Assembly (NCBI GenBank): GCA_963753545.1
Contig: CAVWCQ010000008.1
Span: forward strand, 1,674,001 to 1,738,000
DNA: 64,000 nt
Direction: 5' to 3'
DNA from: CAVWCQ01 sp963753545
GTDB lineage: Bacteria; Chloroflexota; Anaerolineae; Aggregatilineales; Aggregatilineaceae
Within the stretch, counting starts at the first letter, position 1; each line of letters starts with the position of its first letter. Below the pieces are notes generated by a model. That model was not told the DNA's origin and ran no database searches. It saw only the letters and a list, made by a program, of their open reading frames with translations. Shown here one piece after another: positions 8,976 to 18,519 of this stretch. The position numbers and the translations under genes are program-made.

Positions 8976-9313
8976 TTACCTGTTGCTGTCAAGGGCAGCA
9001 GCTATCTCGTAAAGCAGTTCCTGCACTCGTTCGAAGTAGTCTCTCGTATGACCATTAAGTGCTTTAATATAATCATCCAATTTCCAGGCTGTGATCAGTG
9101 CTTCAAATCTCTTGTCGGAGCGATAGGAGACTGATGCTCCCTGAGAGATGTAAGCCATCAGCCCTCCGACTGTCCACCAATATAAGTTCATCAATCTGTA
9201 CCAGTCAGGATCACGTTCCCAGAAGCGAATACTTTGCCGGGATAATTCTCTCTTGCGAGGATTTTGCGGCTTCCCCACCGCTGAACAAGCTGATCACGCG
9301 TCTCATCATTCAC
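8976..9313 (-). CDS. Conserved hypothetical protein (frameshifted near N-terminus)
   Basis: The body of the protein reads in one frame from about 9278 to 8976 and is Trp/Tyr-rich and helical (FWERDPDWYRLMNLYWW, then a long helix with YFERVQELLYEIAAALD). Upstream, another frame starting at GTG 9313 gives NDETRDQLVQRWG. Adding one G in the run at 9274-9277 joins both into a 112-residue protein with QRWGKPQNPRKRELS at the junction, which looks more natural than either piece. It is not recognised as a family and no transmembrane segment is evident. Confidence 0.5.
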
Positions 9314-9433
9314 TTGCCTTTCTGCGTTCGGGCTGACGCAGCATTACCCGACTTCGGCTTTTCTAGTTTTTTGAGAGAGGGGATATGCAGTTTAATAGAA
9401 TAACTTATCACAATAGACGAACCGAAAGAAGCT

Positions 9434-9462
9434 GGGTAGGGCGGCTGCGCTTGGCCCTACCC
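9434..9462. repeat. GGGTAGGGC palindrome, REP-like
   Basis: A 9-bp perfect inverted repeat GGGTAGGGC / GCCCTACCC with an 11-nt loop in the 234-bp gap between 8976-9313 and 9548. A related palindrome GGGTAGGG / CCCTACCC lies at 48819-48847. Nothing else is visible in this gap. Confidence 0.6.
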
Positions 9463-9547
9463 CTATGCGATGATTGCACGATTTTCACTGATCTACACTG
9501 TTGCAGATCGTCCAATTGCTGATCGGATAAGCCGCAACAGGCACCGC

Positions 9548-10471
9548 TCAGACGCTTTGCTGGTAGACTGCTTCTAGTTGGGCAACGTCGATTTTCTTCA
9601 TCTTGAGCATGGCCTCCATCACTCTTCCAGACTTTTCAGGATCGGGGTCATCCATCAGTTCGCCCAGCCGTTTGGGGATAATCTGCCAGGAAACGCCATA
9701 TTTGTCTTTCAACCAGCCACATTGTTCTGACTCTGGAACCGCAGACAGTTTTTTCCACAAGGTATCTACTTCTGCCTGCGTTTCACATTCGACATAGAAC
9801 GAAACGGCTTCGTTGAACGTGAAGTCATGCTGATGGGCACTATCCATAGCGGCAAATGGCTGACCCTCTAGCCGGAAGTTGGCATAGGCAACCGTTCCTG
9901 GTTTATCTGGCTCCTGATTAGCACTGTATCGTGCGATATCGCCTACTGCGGCGCTGCCAAAAATCCCAGCATAAAAGTTGATCGCTTCTTCAGCTTTGCC
10001 TGCTTTGTCACCGACAAACAAGAGCGACGGGACAATGTTCTGCTCACCCGTGTCCTGTGCCAAGATGATTTGCCATGAGAGACCATATTTGTCCTGAATC
10101 CAGCCATATTTCTCGCTGAAAGGGTATTTATCCAGGGGCATAAGCACGGTTCCGCCATCGGACAAGCTGGACCAGAACCTATCGACCTCATCCCCTGAGG
10201 GGCATCTTATGAAAAACGAGATTGCCGGTGTGAATTTGAAGATCGGCCCGCCATCAAGGGCCATAAACCGATATCCTGCGAGGTCAAATATGCCCGTCAG
10301 AACTTTCCCTTCCATGCCTTTCATGAATTCTTCCGGTACTTCATCTGGATAGCGCTTGATGCTGATAAGCTTTGAACGGTCTGCCTGAGCTTTGGAGAAA
10401 ACCGAGATATAGAAGTTAACCGCCTCTTCAGCATTTTTGTCAAACCATAGACAGGGCATGATTTTTTGCAT
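9548..10471 (-). CDS. Double PhnB/VOC-fold protein (glyoxalase superfamily)
   Basis: ATG 10471 (MQKIMPCLWFDKNAEEAVNF) is chosen over the more distal start because GGAGA lies 7 nt upstream. It gives 307 residues with two tandem PhnB-like (3-demethylubiquinone methyltransferase-type) modules: about 1-145 (opening PCLWFDKNAEEAVNFY, closing DKYGLSWQI) and about 150-285 (opening PSLLFVGDKAGKAEEAINFY, closing DKYGVSWQI). These proteins belong to the VOC superfamily and their actual reactions are mostly unknown. A helical tail resembles the PhnB C-terminus (VMEAMLKMKKIDVAQLE). Confidence 0.88.
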   Translation of the reverse strand: MQKIMPCLWFDKNAEEAVNFYISVFSKAQADRSKLISIKRYPDEVPEEFMKGMEGKVLTGIFDLAGYRFMALDGGPIFKFTPAISFFIRCPSGDEVDRFWSSLSDGGTVLMPLDKYPFSEKYGWIQDKYGLSWQIILAQDTGEQNIVPSLLFVGDKAGKAEEAINFYAGIFGSAAVGDIARYSANQEPDKPGTVAYANFRLEGQPFAAMDSAHQHDFTFNEAVSFYVECETQAEVDTLWKKLSAVPESEQCGWLKDKYGVSWQIIPKRLGELMDDPDPEKSGRVMEAMLKMKKIDVAQLEAVYQQSV

Positions 10472-10564
10472 AGCTGCGTCTCCATAGTGATCTGCGATCA
10501 TCGACCATTTCTTAGGAGAAGTTAGCACGGATGTGCTAATATACCAAAAGTGCCGCCTTTTCGC

Positions 10565-11074
10565 TTATCCATAACATTTGCTGGCGGTCTGGCACAACTG
10601 CGTGATATGCAGGCGATCATGCTGCGCCGTGAAGTTCGCCATTTCGAGCAGGGTGGTCGGGCCGAAAATGCTGTGCCGCGCCGGACGCTCCCAGGCGGAT
10701 TCTTCCAGATCGTCCAGAAATTTGATGGTCACCAGCCGTTCCTGGGCAAACTCCAACGCGATCTGCCAGCCGTCCTGCGGGCAGATGCGCGCGCCGGGTC
10801 CGGGGGGTGGCGTAGGCGACGAGATAAACGGGTTTTCCTCGTGAACAATCGTTTCCAGGCGGGGACGCTGCACCTGGATTTCGCTCTCGCGCAGATGATA
10901 GACGACCTCGGCGGGCGTCCATTCATCCGGGATCGGGCGTTTGGCCCAGTCGTCCAGCGGAATGATGCTGGCGTATCCCAGGAGGGCGGCGAGATTGCCG
11001 TTGAGCCTGGGCACAATCTGAGTGGAGAGGAGCGGGCGCGGGCGGAGCGTTTCCAGCCAGTTTTCGTCACGCAC
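10565..11074 (-). CDS. DinB family protein
   Basis: A 169-residue helical protein with the DinB four-helix-bundle hallmarks: DEWTPAEVVYHLRESE with the first metal-ligand His at about residue 61, and the C-terminal HDRLHITQL pair of His residues at about 154-158. DinB-fold enzymes are metal-dependent thiol (mycothiol/bacillithiol) transferases or of unknown activity. The GTG at 11074 is only the first available start; in the same frame sequence upstream continues into the HAD gene end, so the true start may be slightly further up. It lies directly behind the HAD gene on the same strand. Confidence 0.72.
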   Translation of the reverse strand: MRDENWLETLRPRPLLSTQIVPRLNGNLAALLGYASIIPLDDWAKRPIPDEWTPAEVVYHLRESEIQVQRPRLETIVHEENPFISSPTPPPGPGARICPQDGWQIALEFAQERLVTIKFLDDLEESAWERPARHSIFGPTTLLEMANFTAQHDRLHITQLCQTASKCYG

Positions 11075-11087
11075 CCGGCAGACAAAA

Positions 11088-11777
11088 TCATCGAACGATC
11101 CGATTGCCGTCGGGCTGAATTGTCGTCTGGGGGGCGGGCAGTGTAGCGCTGTCGTGAATCCAGAAGGTGTTTAAGCCTGCGTGCCACGCCGGGACAATAT
11201 CGTTCTCCCAGTCATCCCCCACCATGACCGCTTCATCGGCCTGCACGCCGATATGGGCCAGAATTTCCTCGTAATAATGCGGGTTGGGCTTGGAAAAGTG
11301 CATGGTTTCCAGAGTTGTGACCAGCCGGAACGGGATTTCGTGCATGGGCAGTCCGGCCCAGTTCAGGCGGCCTTCGATGGCGACACGCGGGAAAAACGGG
11401 TTGGTCGCGACCACGACGCTGTATTCGTGTGCCAGCAGCCATTCGACAATCTGGCGGGCGGCGGGGCGGCGCTCGGTGAACGATTGCAGACGCGGGTAAA
11501 CGGTGCTGTAAAAGTCGGCGGCGGCTCGATCAAACTCCTCGCGGCTGACGGTCAGAAAGGGCATAAACGTCTCGAAGAACGTTTCGGCGTTGGTCCGCAG
11601 CGGGTTGAGATTGCGCACGACTTCGCGGGTCGCCATCATCAGCGGGCGGACAAAATTTCCGCCGCCGAGAGACGCGACCAGCGACTGATCGAGCGCGCCC
11701 AGGTAGTTTTCAACAAACTGCTGGGTCGGGTTGCCCAGCAGCGTATCATCGAGATCAAGCAGCACGGCTTTAATCAT
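11088..11777 (-). CDS. HAD-superfamily hydrolase
   Basis: 229 residues, ATG 11777. It has the four HAD motifs: nucleophile/acid DLDDTLLG at 8-15, Thr in VVATNPFF, the KPNPHYY Lys, and GDDWENDIVPAWHAGL with two Asp. The helical cap between motifs I and II fits subclass IA (phosphoglycolate-phosphatase-like). The substrate is not predictable. Its start overlaps the end of the upstream zinc-ribbon gene by 8 bp, suggesting coupling in an operon with DinB downstream. Confidence 0.88.
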   Translation of the reverse strand: MIKAVLLDLDDTLLGNPTQQFVENYLGALDQSLVASLGGGNFVRPLMMATREVVRNLNPLRTNAETFFETFMPFLTVSREEFDRAAADFYSTVYPRLQSFTERRPAARQIVEWLLAHEYSVVVATNPFFPRVAIEGRLNWAGLPMHEIPFRLVTTLETMHFSKPNPHYYEEILAHIGVQADEAVMVGDDWENDIVPAWHAGLNTFWIHDSATLPAPQTTIQPDGNRIVR

Positions 11778-12125
11778 CGGATTTGTCCAGAGCGTCTTTA
11801 AAGATTTTCAGGCGCTGATTGTCTTCGGCGCACAACGGGCAGCCGACATAGGGATTCTTGATGGGAATCTCGTGAATGTCGCACCAGGCCTCCACCTTAA
11901 GCTGGCGACCAATACCCAAAAACCCGGTTTGATGGTCAGCTTCAGGCGCATGGATGGGCTGGCATTGGCACGCAGAATTTCCGGGACCGGGCAGCGCGCG
12001 CAATCTTTGGGCTGCCAGGGAGCCGACTCATGGTTTCCTTTGATGAGGCGGCATTCCTGCACATGCCGCCCGCGATGGAAATCTTCGTAATAATGGGGGC
12101 ATTCCTTGCCCGCTGGTGTACGCAT
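11770..12125 (-). CDS. Small zinc-ribbon-like protein (frameshifted)
   Basis: Joined over one missing base near 11925 (a G run after the FW residues), the gene encodes 118 residues: an N-terminal block with C-P-H-Y-Y and QECRLIKG, a CARCP knuckle at about residue 41, then WCDIHE and a C-terminal CPLC. Eight Cys/His residues in pairs suggest one or two structural zinc sites. No family is recognised. It ends inside the HAD start, so both are probably co-transcribed. Confidence 0.6.
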
Positions 12126-12280
12126 CGCGTTCCTTTCTGGTCGTGCGTGTCCTGCGTCCGCATGGCTGCGGCATGTATTGATCCGATTGGATTATAACAA
12201 GAACTCCCCAGGCGGAAGAAATAAAAGAAGCCGGATACGAGGTCCGGCCTTCCTTAGTGTTCAGTTAAAATGGTCGAGCG

Positions 12281-12838
12281 TTAGACGCGGGTGACGTACG
12301 AGCCGTCGCGCGTGTCGATGCGGATGGTGTTGCCCACTGTCACAAACAGCGGAACGGTGACGATCAGACCCGTTTCTGTGGTCACTTTTTTGGTCGCGCC
12401 CGTCGCGGTGTCGCCTGCTACGGCAGCTTCGGCGTCGGTAATTTCCTGATCGACGGTGGTCGGCAGTTCGTAGTCGATCACACTGCCTTCATAGGTCAGC
12501 AGTTTAAGCTGCAAGCCTTCCTTCAGATAGAGGAAGTCTTTGCCCAGCGAATCCTGGCGAAGCTGGGGCTGTTCGTAGGTTTCCACGTCCATAAAGGTCA
12601 GGAATTCGCCGTCGCTGTACAGGTATTCCACGATGACAGTTTCGATGCGAACGTCCTGCACGCGGTCGCCTGACTGGAAAGTCATTTCGAACTGGGAGCC
12701 GGAACGCAGATTACGCACGGTAGTGCGAATGGTCGCGTTGCCCCGGCCTGTCTTCATGTGGCTGTAATCGACTACTTTATATAGCTCACCTTCTTTGGTA
12801 AACGTAGTGCCTTTGCGCAGTTGATTAACATCAATCAT
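12281..12838 (-). CDS. efp: Elongation factor P
   Basis: 185 residues, the standard EF-P length, with all three OB/KOW-like domains: an N-terminal KOW domain (MIDVNQLRKGTTF), a central OB domain with FMDVETYEQ, and the C-terminal signature VPLFVTVGNTIRIDTRDGSY. EF-P rescues ribosomes stalled at consecutive prolines. The tip of the domain I loop reads MKTGRGNAT, so the normally modified position carries Arg32 rather than Lys. That is the EarP-rhamnosylated type in proteobacteria, although several lineages carry Arg without a known modifier. The C-terminal middle region has a short Ala/Thr-rich insertion (AVAGDTATGATKK). Confidence 0.95.
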   Translation of the reverse strand: MIDVNQLRKGTTFTKEGELYKVVDYSHMKTGRGNATIRTTVRNLRSGSQFEMTFQSGDRVQDVRIETVIVEYLYSDGEFLTFMDVETYEQPQLRQDSLGKDFLYLKEGLQLKLLTYEGSVIDYELPTTVDQEITDAEAAVAGDTATGATKKVTTETGLIVTVPLFVTVGNTIRIDTRDGSYVTRV

Positions 12839-13003
12839 TGAAGGTTGTTTATCCTCACTCCGAGGTAATTATCTGGCTGGTTCAAATCGCGGCCCATTAT
12901 AACAGGAACTTGCCCAGCATAGAATAGCAAATTGGGCAGTGGATGAACGGCCCACTATATTCGGATTTAACGTCGATGTTTTGTAGAAGCAGGACGATCA
13001 ATC

Positions 13004-13405
13004 ATGAGTGAGCAGTTTCGCAAATTTGCCTATCATTTCTCCCAGGTGATGGGATCACCCTGGGCGTTTATCATTGCTGTGCTGATTATTGTAACCTGGG
13101 CGCTGACGGGGCCGATGTTCGGCTTTTCCAATACGTGGCAGTTGGTCATCAATACCGGGACGACGATTGTCACCTTTCTGATGGTGTTTGTCATTCAGAA
13201 TACGCAGAACCGTGACACGCGGGCGATGCACCTCAAGCTGGACGAGCTGATCCGCGCCTTGGGCAGCGCGCGCAACCAGCTCGTTGACCTGGAAGACCTG
13301 TCGGATGAAGAACTGGATCGACTGGGTGCCGAATTTCAAAAGCTGCGCAAGCAGCAGGAGGTCATCATAAAGAAGGCGGAGGAGAATAATAACCCGTCCG
13401 GGTAA
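13004..13405 (+). CDS. Low-affinity iron permease-like membrane protein
   Basis: 133 residues with two membrane segments (about 17-37, FIIAVLIIVTWALTG, and 45-65, LVINTGTTIVTFLMVFVIQ). The highly characteristic IQNTQNRDTRAMHLKLDELI motif of the low-affinity iron permease family (PF04120) follows, then a charged coiled-coil tail. In bacteria these short proteins are of unproven function despite the yeast Fet4-derived name. It is a single gene between convergent neighbours. Confidence 0.85.
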   Translation: MSEQFRKFAYHFSQVMGSPWAFIIAVLIIVTWALTGPMFGFSNTWQLVINTGTTIVTFLMVFVIQNTQNRDTRAMHLKLDELIRALGSARNQLVDLEDLSDEELDRLGAEFQKLRKQQEVIIKKAEENNNPSG

Positions 13406-13409
13406 CAGT

Positions 13410-14490
13410 CTAAGACTGGGCGCGGTCCATTTCCGCCATAAACGTTTCGGCCTCCTGCGGGGTCATGTTCTCCTCGACATAAAACAGGATACCGCGCCCA
13501 CCGATCTGCCGGACGATATCGAGCGCGCCCTGGCGATGGACATAAACCTGGAGCAGTTTGCCCCCATCGCGAATGCGCCGCAGCAAGTCGATCCAGCCCT
13601 CCGCCATCGCCGCGCCCGCGCCGGGCTGCCACTGGACGCCGCGCAGACGAGGAATCGAGAGCAGTTGATCCAGGTGGGGAATCTGGCCTTTGCCGTCCAT
13701 GTGATAAAACCCGTAATCCATCGCCTCTGTGCAGGCCATCAGGTCGGGCAGGACAAAACGCCTGAACATGCGGGGCGAGATCATGTAGCTGAAGTCGGAT
13801 TGCAACATATAACCCCGGCCTGGGAACCAGCACGGCGACCAGCAGGCCCCGCCTAATTCCTCGGAGAAGATGATCGACTGAAGCTCATCGTAATAACGCA
13901 GCCAGAGCGGGGTGATTTCCTGGGTGAGTCGTTCGACTTCCTCCGGCGTATCGATGACATCCGATCAGCAGTTTTTCGGTGCTGCGCAGGCTGGCGAGCA
14001 CGTCCAGGTTGCCGCCGATATCCGTCTGCCCGATGATGACGCGATCCCCGAAGCGCTGCACCGCAGCCCGCCCGACTTCCTGGACGCGCCGCCACCAGGG
14101 ATTATCGGGATCATAGGCCGGATGCAGATCGGCCAGCGACTCCACGCCAACGGGGTAAAACCACGTCGTATCCGTGCGGGCGGTGTATTCGAGCCGAGAG
14201 CCGAGGAAAGCGGCCATCACGCCCGCGCCGAAATTCAGCCACAGCTTGGGATAGGCATCGCCAAAGAATTCGCAGTGATCCAGCCAGTCCTGGTAATAAT
14301 CGATCACGTGATCAACGGGCACGTCGAGGGGAAACTGGCTCATAAAGCCGCTGAAGCCTTTGGCGAGAAAGGCGAAATCGCAGGTTTCGACCATGACGAG
14401 GCCGCGATCCAGTGTGCCATTCCACCACGCGGTCCAGTCCCGGCGGATACGCTGCCAGCACGATGAGTTAAAGTTGGCCAAGGTCGTCAT
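13410..14490 (-). CDS. Uroporphyrinogen decarboxylase-family protein (frameshifted)
   Basis: The N-terminal part (14490 to about 13965) and the C-terminal part (about 13960-13410) are in different frames. Removing one base near 13963 (GATCGGATG read as GATCGATG) joins them into 359 residues. The protein resembles the URO-D/methylcobamide methyltransferase (MtaA/CmuA) superfamily: the C-terminal barrel has YHMDGKGQIPHLDQLL and VQWQPG, typical of the corrinoid methyltransferase-like subgroup rather than true HemE. No cobalamin-binding partner gene lies nearby, so the function is open. Confidence 0.7.
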
Positions 14491-14560
14491 TGGGGATTCT
14501 CCTTCAAAAGAAAAAACAATTTTTATCGCAGAAGCTTACAACACAGGTGCTCCCCAACGC

Positions 14561-14590
14561 AAAAACCCCCTCCAGTTTGGCAGGGGGTTG
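14561..14590 (-). terminator. Intrinsic terminator downstream of 14611-15267
   Basis: On the minus strand AACCCCCT ... AGGGGGTT forms an 8-bp stem followed directly by TTTTT, 21 bp behind the stop at 14611. Confidence 0.85.
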
Positions 14591-14610
14591 GATGGGCGAT
14601 TGAGTGGGTA

Positions 14611-15267
14611 CTACTGGGCTTCGGCGGCGAACTGATCGGGGAACTGAGCGATAATCCCGCTGCTCAGGATATCCGCCAGGCCGAGAATATGCTCGTGAAT
14701 CTGATCATAAGCGGCGATGCTTTGGGCGTAGTCGCCGGTCAGGTGGGCCTGCGCTTCCTGAAGCGTGAGATCAAGATGCATCTGCATCTGCGACTTCACG
14801 TCTTCAAGCGGCCAGTTGTCGGGATTGGCGCTGTTGAGGAAGGTCGCAATGTCATCGCCATTGGCCCGCCACGCTTCGACAGCGCTGTCCATACCCGCCG
14901 TGTCACCTGCTTTAGCCGCCGTCAGAATAGCGACCGCGCCGTTGATATGATCGGTGAGCAGTTGGGTCAGTTGATCGGCGGCGTCATCCCCGTAAAAGGG
15001 TCTGATCGCATTTCCGATGTCGGCCTGATTCTGGAGCAGCCTTTGCGCAACCGCATCGGCATCGGGCAGATCGGCGGCAAAGCTGACAATATACAGGCGC
15101 GTCCACGTGATGTGATCTTCCCAGAGCTTCCGCATCGCATCGTGGAACTGCTGAGTCGTCATCTTCTCATCTTGAGCTTGGGTCGCGGGGGCTATGGAAA
15201 GGACGTTTAGAGCGAGTGACAGGAACAAAACGACCGACAATACAATAGATCGGCTTTGTCGTTGCAT
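14611..15267 (-). CDS. Secreted helical protein of unknown function
   Basis: ATG 15267 is chosen for its signal peptide (MQRQSRSIVLSVVLFLSLALN, cleavage likely after ATQA) and for GGAGG upstream. The mature part, ~190 residues, is almost all helical and acidic with repeated helical pairs (MRKLWEDHITWTRLYIVSF, then LLQNQADIGNAIRPFYG, then LTLQEAQAHLTGDYAQS). This pattern resembles ferritin-like or DinB-like four-helix bundles, and the paired His-x-x-x-His-like positions (QIHEHILG) could bind metal. No family is assigned. It is followed by its own terminator. Confidence 0.7.
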   Translation of the reverse strand: MQRQSRSIVLSVVLFLSLALNVLSIAPATQAQDEKMTTQQFHDAMRKLWEDHITWTRLYIVSFAADLPDADAVAQRLLQNQADIGNAIRPFYGDDAADQLTQLLTDHINGAVAILTAAKAGDTAGMDSAVEAWRANGDDIATFLNSANPDNWPLEDVKSQMQMHLDLTLQEAQAHLTGDYAQSIAAYDQIHEHILGLADILSSGIIAQFPDQFAAEAQ

Positions 15268-15409
15268 TTCTGAGAGACCTCCATGTCTATAGGAGCCGAC
15301 TATGAAAGGATCATAAGGGTTCCGCCTGAGGTTGTCCAACAGAATGGCGTAAAAGAAGCTGTGGCGGGTTCAGGTGGGAAACCGCCTATGCGGTCAAACG
15401 GACAAAAGA

Positions 15410-15446
15410 AAGGGCTGGGCGGAATGTTAGCCGCCCAGCCCTTTTT
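15410..15446. terminator. Bidirectional intrinsic terminator
   Basis: A perfect 13-bp stem AAGGGCTGGGCGG / CCGCCCAGCCCTT with an 8-nt loop. A T-run follows on the plus strand (15442-15446), and on the minus strand AAAG-rich sequence becomes TTTCTTTT. It lies 17 bp behind the dinG stop. Confidence 0.8.
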
Positions 15447-15462
15447 ATGGGGTGGCTGTTTT

Positions 15463-18261
15463 TTATTTCCCGTCGATCCAGGCCGCAGCCGTGCGCGGTA
15501 AATCCGCCAGCGGGCCGCGCTTCACCGTGCAGTCTGGCAGACTGTCCAGGAACGCCTGCCCGTAGCGCTTGGTGATCACCCGGTTATCGAACAGCACGAC
15601 CACGCCCCGGTCGCTGCGGGTGCGGATCAGCCGCCCGAAGCCCTGGCGGAAGCGCAGGATCGCGTCAGGCACGGCATACTGCATAAAGCTGTTCTCGAAC
15701 AACTCCGAACGCGCCGCGAAGATGGGGTCGGTGGGTACAGCGAACGGCAGCCGGACGATTGCCAGCACGCTCAGATCCTCGCCGGGGATATCGACGCCCT
15801 CCCAGAAGGAGCGCGTGCCGAGCAGCACGGATCGCGCGGTCTGCTTAAATCCATCGAGCAAACTCTGGCGGCTCGTCCCATCACTCTGATCAAAGACGGT
15901 GATATTGCCGAGCGCCAGCCGGGGCGCAATCGCCTGAGCGGTCTGGCGCAGTTGGGCATAACTGGTGAACAGGCCGAGCATGCGCCCTTCGGTTGCTGCC
16001 GCCAGTTCGATCATGCCGCGTTCGACGGCTTTCTGGTAATCGTCACGGCGCTCCGGGGCGGGCATATCGGTCGGGATATAAACCAGCGTCGTGCTCTTAT
16101 AGTCGAAGGGCGTGCCAACCACTGCTTCACGCGCTTCGAAAGTGTGCAGGCGTTCGCGCACATATTCAAACGAGCCGCTGGTGCGCAGCGTGGCGCTGGT
16201 TAGAATGACGGATTCCTTGGTGGTCCACAGATATTCATCCAGCAGCGGCCCGACGTTGAGCGGCGCGGCATGGACGGCGAGGCGTTCGCGGTCCTGTTCA
16301 AGCTGCGCCCAATAGATCATGTTGTCCTGCGGGCTGACCGAGAACGCGCCCAACTGCTGGTGCATTTCTTCCAGGTGGCGGGCGGCGGCTCCCACGCTGG
16401 ACAGCAGATCGTCATAATCGAGCACGTCAAAATCCCGCAGTTCGGCCAATCCCCGCGCCAGTTTGCTCATCGCAGTGGAAATGGCCTGGGTAAATTCGCT
16501 CAGCACTTCCCACGCCTCTTCGACGTGGCCCCACTCCGAGTTCTGGCGAAGCTGCGGCGTGATGCGGATCTGGCTGATAAAGTCGCCGGGCTTGATCACG
16601 TCGGCGTGGTCGAGGAAATAGTTCAGCGTCTCGAAATAACGTTCAGCATGGCGGCCCATGACGCGGATCGCGCCCGAAACAGTCTCGACGAAGCCTTCGA
16701 TCTGCTTAAAATAGTTGCCGGGCACGCTGCCCCGCGTGCTGCGGATCACATCGCCCAGCAAGCCGGAATGGGCATCACCCAGATCATCCAACTGGCGCTG
16801 CAAGGTGATCTGGCTGACCTGGAACGAGAGGCCGTTGGTGGCAGCGTCTTCGAGCTGGTGCGCTTCATCCACGATCAGGTAGTGGTATTCCGGCAGCACG
16901 CGGCTGCCCAGTTGGAGATCGGAGAGCAGCAGGGCGTGATTCACCACGAGAATATGCGCCGATTCCGCTGCCTGACGGGCCTTGTAGAATGGGCAGGCCC
17001 CGTGCATCTGATCGCCGCAGCGTTCCAGCGAACAACCCTCATCTTCCGCGCTCAGCCGGGACCAGACGGTGTTTTCCTCAAAGCCGCGCAGCGAAATTTC
17101 GCCCTTGTCGCCGCTGTCCGATTCGAGCAGCCAGACCAGGATTTTCGCCAGCACGCGCAGTTCCCCTGCGGAGGTTGGTCCCCGGCGGCGCAGCGTGGCG
17201 AGACGGCGCGGGCAGAGATAGTTACTGCGGCCCTTGACGACGGCGGATCGGAACGGCACGCCCAGCACACCGGACAGCAGCGGCATATCCTTGCCGATCA
17301 ACTGGTCCTGCAAATTGATGGTCGCCGTACTGATCACCACGCGCTCGTTATTCTGCGTGGCCCAATAGATCGCGGGGACGAGGTAGGCGAGACTCTTGCC
17401 GACGCCCGTTGGCGCTTCGATCATCAGGTGCTGGCCCTCATTGAAGGCAGTGGTGGCGGCGCGCAGCATATCGACCTGCTGCGGGCGATGCTCATAATTG
17501 GGGAAGGCCTGCGACATCGTCCCGCCGTCTTCGACAATGGCAGCCAATTCATCGACATCCAGCGGGTGCGTTTCCGGGTTGGCGCGCAGCGGCTCCCAGA
17601 TCCGTTTGGACGGTTTAAAAATATCCTGGGCCATAATCAAGGGACGGCTTTCGCCGGTCAGCATCGATTTGCCACGTTCCACCAGGGCCGCCATAAAGAC
17701 AGGCTTGGCGCTCCATTCCAGTTCGCGGGCCGACTCGACAATCTCCTGTAGGGTGGTCAGCGGCAGATCGAGCAAACGCTGCCAGAGCGCCCAGTAGACT
17801 TTTCCGGAGGCCAGCGCATCATCCAGGGCGCGGTGCGCGTGTTCCAGTTCCACGCCCAACTGAGCGGCGAGGTTGGTCAGGTTGTAGCGCGGCGAGGTCG
17901 GCAGCAGCACCGAGGCCAGATCGTAGGTGTCGAGGGCGAGATTGCCGTAGCCCACGTCGTAGGGCATCAGGAAGCCGAGATCGAAGTCGATGCGGTGGCC
18001 GACGATGGGCGCACTGCCAATGAAGCGGCGCAGATCGGGCAGCACCTTTTTGAGCGACGGTGCGTCAATCAGGTCTTCCGTTCGGATTCCAGTCAGCAGC
18101 GACGCGCGGTCAGGTATCGTTCGCCCCGGATTGATCAGCGTTTGGAAGGTTTCCAGCAGTTCACCATTCTGGAACCGGGCCGCGCCGATCTCAATAATCG
18201 CGTCTTCATCCTTATTCAGACCTGTCGTTTCCAGGTCGAGGGCGACGAGCACCTCGCGCAT
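15463..18261 (-). CDS. dinG: DinG-type helicase with N-terminal DEDDh exonuclease
   Basis: 932 residues. Residues 1-~165 form a DnaQ-like exonuclease: DLETTGL (motif I), HRIDFDLGFL (motif II) and HRALDDALA (motif III). Next comes an XPD/DinG superfamily 2 helicase with Walker A EAPTGVGKSLAYL at about 280, DEAH in LIVDEAHQLED, and the C-terminal motifs GTRSFWEGVDIPG and RQGFGRLIR. Cysteines YLCPRRL, GCSLERCGDQ and GACPF can ligate the 4Fe-4S cluster of this family. Length and architecture match the Firmicutes-type DinG fusion. Role: DNA repair or R-loop removal. ATG 18261 has GGAG upstream. Confidence 0.93.
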   Translation of the reverse strand: MREVLVALDLETTGLNKDEDAIIEIGAARFQNGELLETFQTLINPGRTIPDRASLLTGIRTEDLIDAPSLKKVLPDLRRFIGSAPIVGHRIDFDLGFLMPYDVGYGNLALDTYDLASVLLPTSPRYNLTNLAAQLGVELEHAHRALDDALASGKVYWALWQRLLDLPLTTLQEIVESARELEWSAKPVFMAALVERGKSMLTGESRPLIMAQDIFKPSKRIWEPLRANPETHPLDVDELAAIVEDGGTMSQAFPNYEHRPQQVDMLRAATTAFNEGQHLMIEAPTGVGKSLAYLVPAIYWATQNNERVVISTATINLQDQLIGKDMPLLSGVLGVPFRSAVVKGRSNYLCPRRLATLRRRGPTSAGELRVLAKILVWLLESDSGDKGEISLRGFEENTVWSRLSAEDEGCSLERCGDQMHGACPFYKARQAAESAHILVVNHALLLSDLQLGSRVLPEYHYLIVDEAHQLEDAATNGLSFQVSQITLQRQLDDLGDAHSGLLGDVIRSTRGSVPGNYFKQIEGFVETVSGAIRVMGRHAERYFETLNYFLDHADVIKPGDFISQIRITPQLRQNSEWGHVEEAWEVLSEFTQAISTAMSKLARGLAELRDFDVLDYDDLLSSVGAAARHLEEMHQQLGAFSVSPQDNMIYWAQLEQDRERLAVHAAPLNVGPLLDEYLWTTKESVILTSATLRTSGSFEYVRERLHTFEAREAVVGTPFDYKSTTLVYIPTDMPAPERRDDYQKAVERGMIELAAATEGRMLGLFTSYAQLRQTAQAIAPRLALGNITVFDQSDGTSRQSLLDGFKQTARSVLLGTRSFWEGVDIPGEDLSVLAIVRLPFAVPTDPIFAARSELFENSFMQYAVPDAILRFRQGFGRLIRTRSDRGVVVLFDNRVITKRYGQAFLDSLPDCTVKRGPLADLPRTAAAWIDGK

Positions 18262-18470
18262 AACTGTACTCCATTTCTAGCGGAAAATGAGGCGATTATT
18301 GTACCACATTTTGGCCAGAAGAAGCGAACATTTGTGCAATAACCAGGAAGGACTGCGATTATGCTGCCCTTCCGTTTGTCTGTTGTACCTTTTGTGGTGC
18401 TCCTGAAACACCTCTATTCTGAGACTGAATAGAACGAAATGCCAGTTTTCAAGCTTGAGACACCAACAGG

Positions 18471-18476
18471 TATAAT
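18471..18476 (+). promoter_or_regulatory. Candidate -10 box for the small gene at 18520
   Basis: A perfect TATAAT 44 bp before the start codon of the small ORF. No convincing -35 at 16-18 bp spacing is seen (TTTTCA lies 19 bp away), so this is a weak call. Confidence 0.35.
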
Positions 18477-18519
18477 AGGACTGTGAAATGGTGATTTCCG
18501 AAAAATAAAGGGACGTTCT

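Noticed and set aside
15952..17751. Long plus-strand ORF of 493 codons (16270-17751) opposite dinG
   Set aside because: It lies entirely antisense to an intact 932-residue helicase with all motifs; it has no recognisable features and is a high-GC shadow frame.
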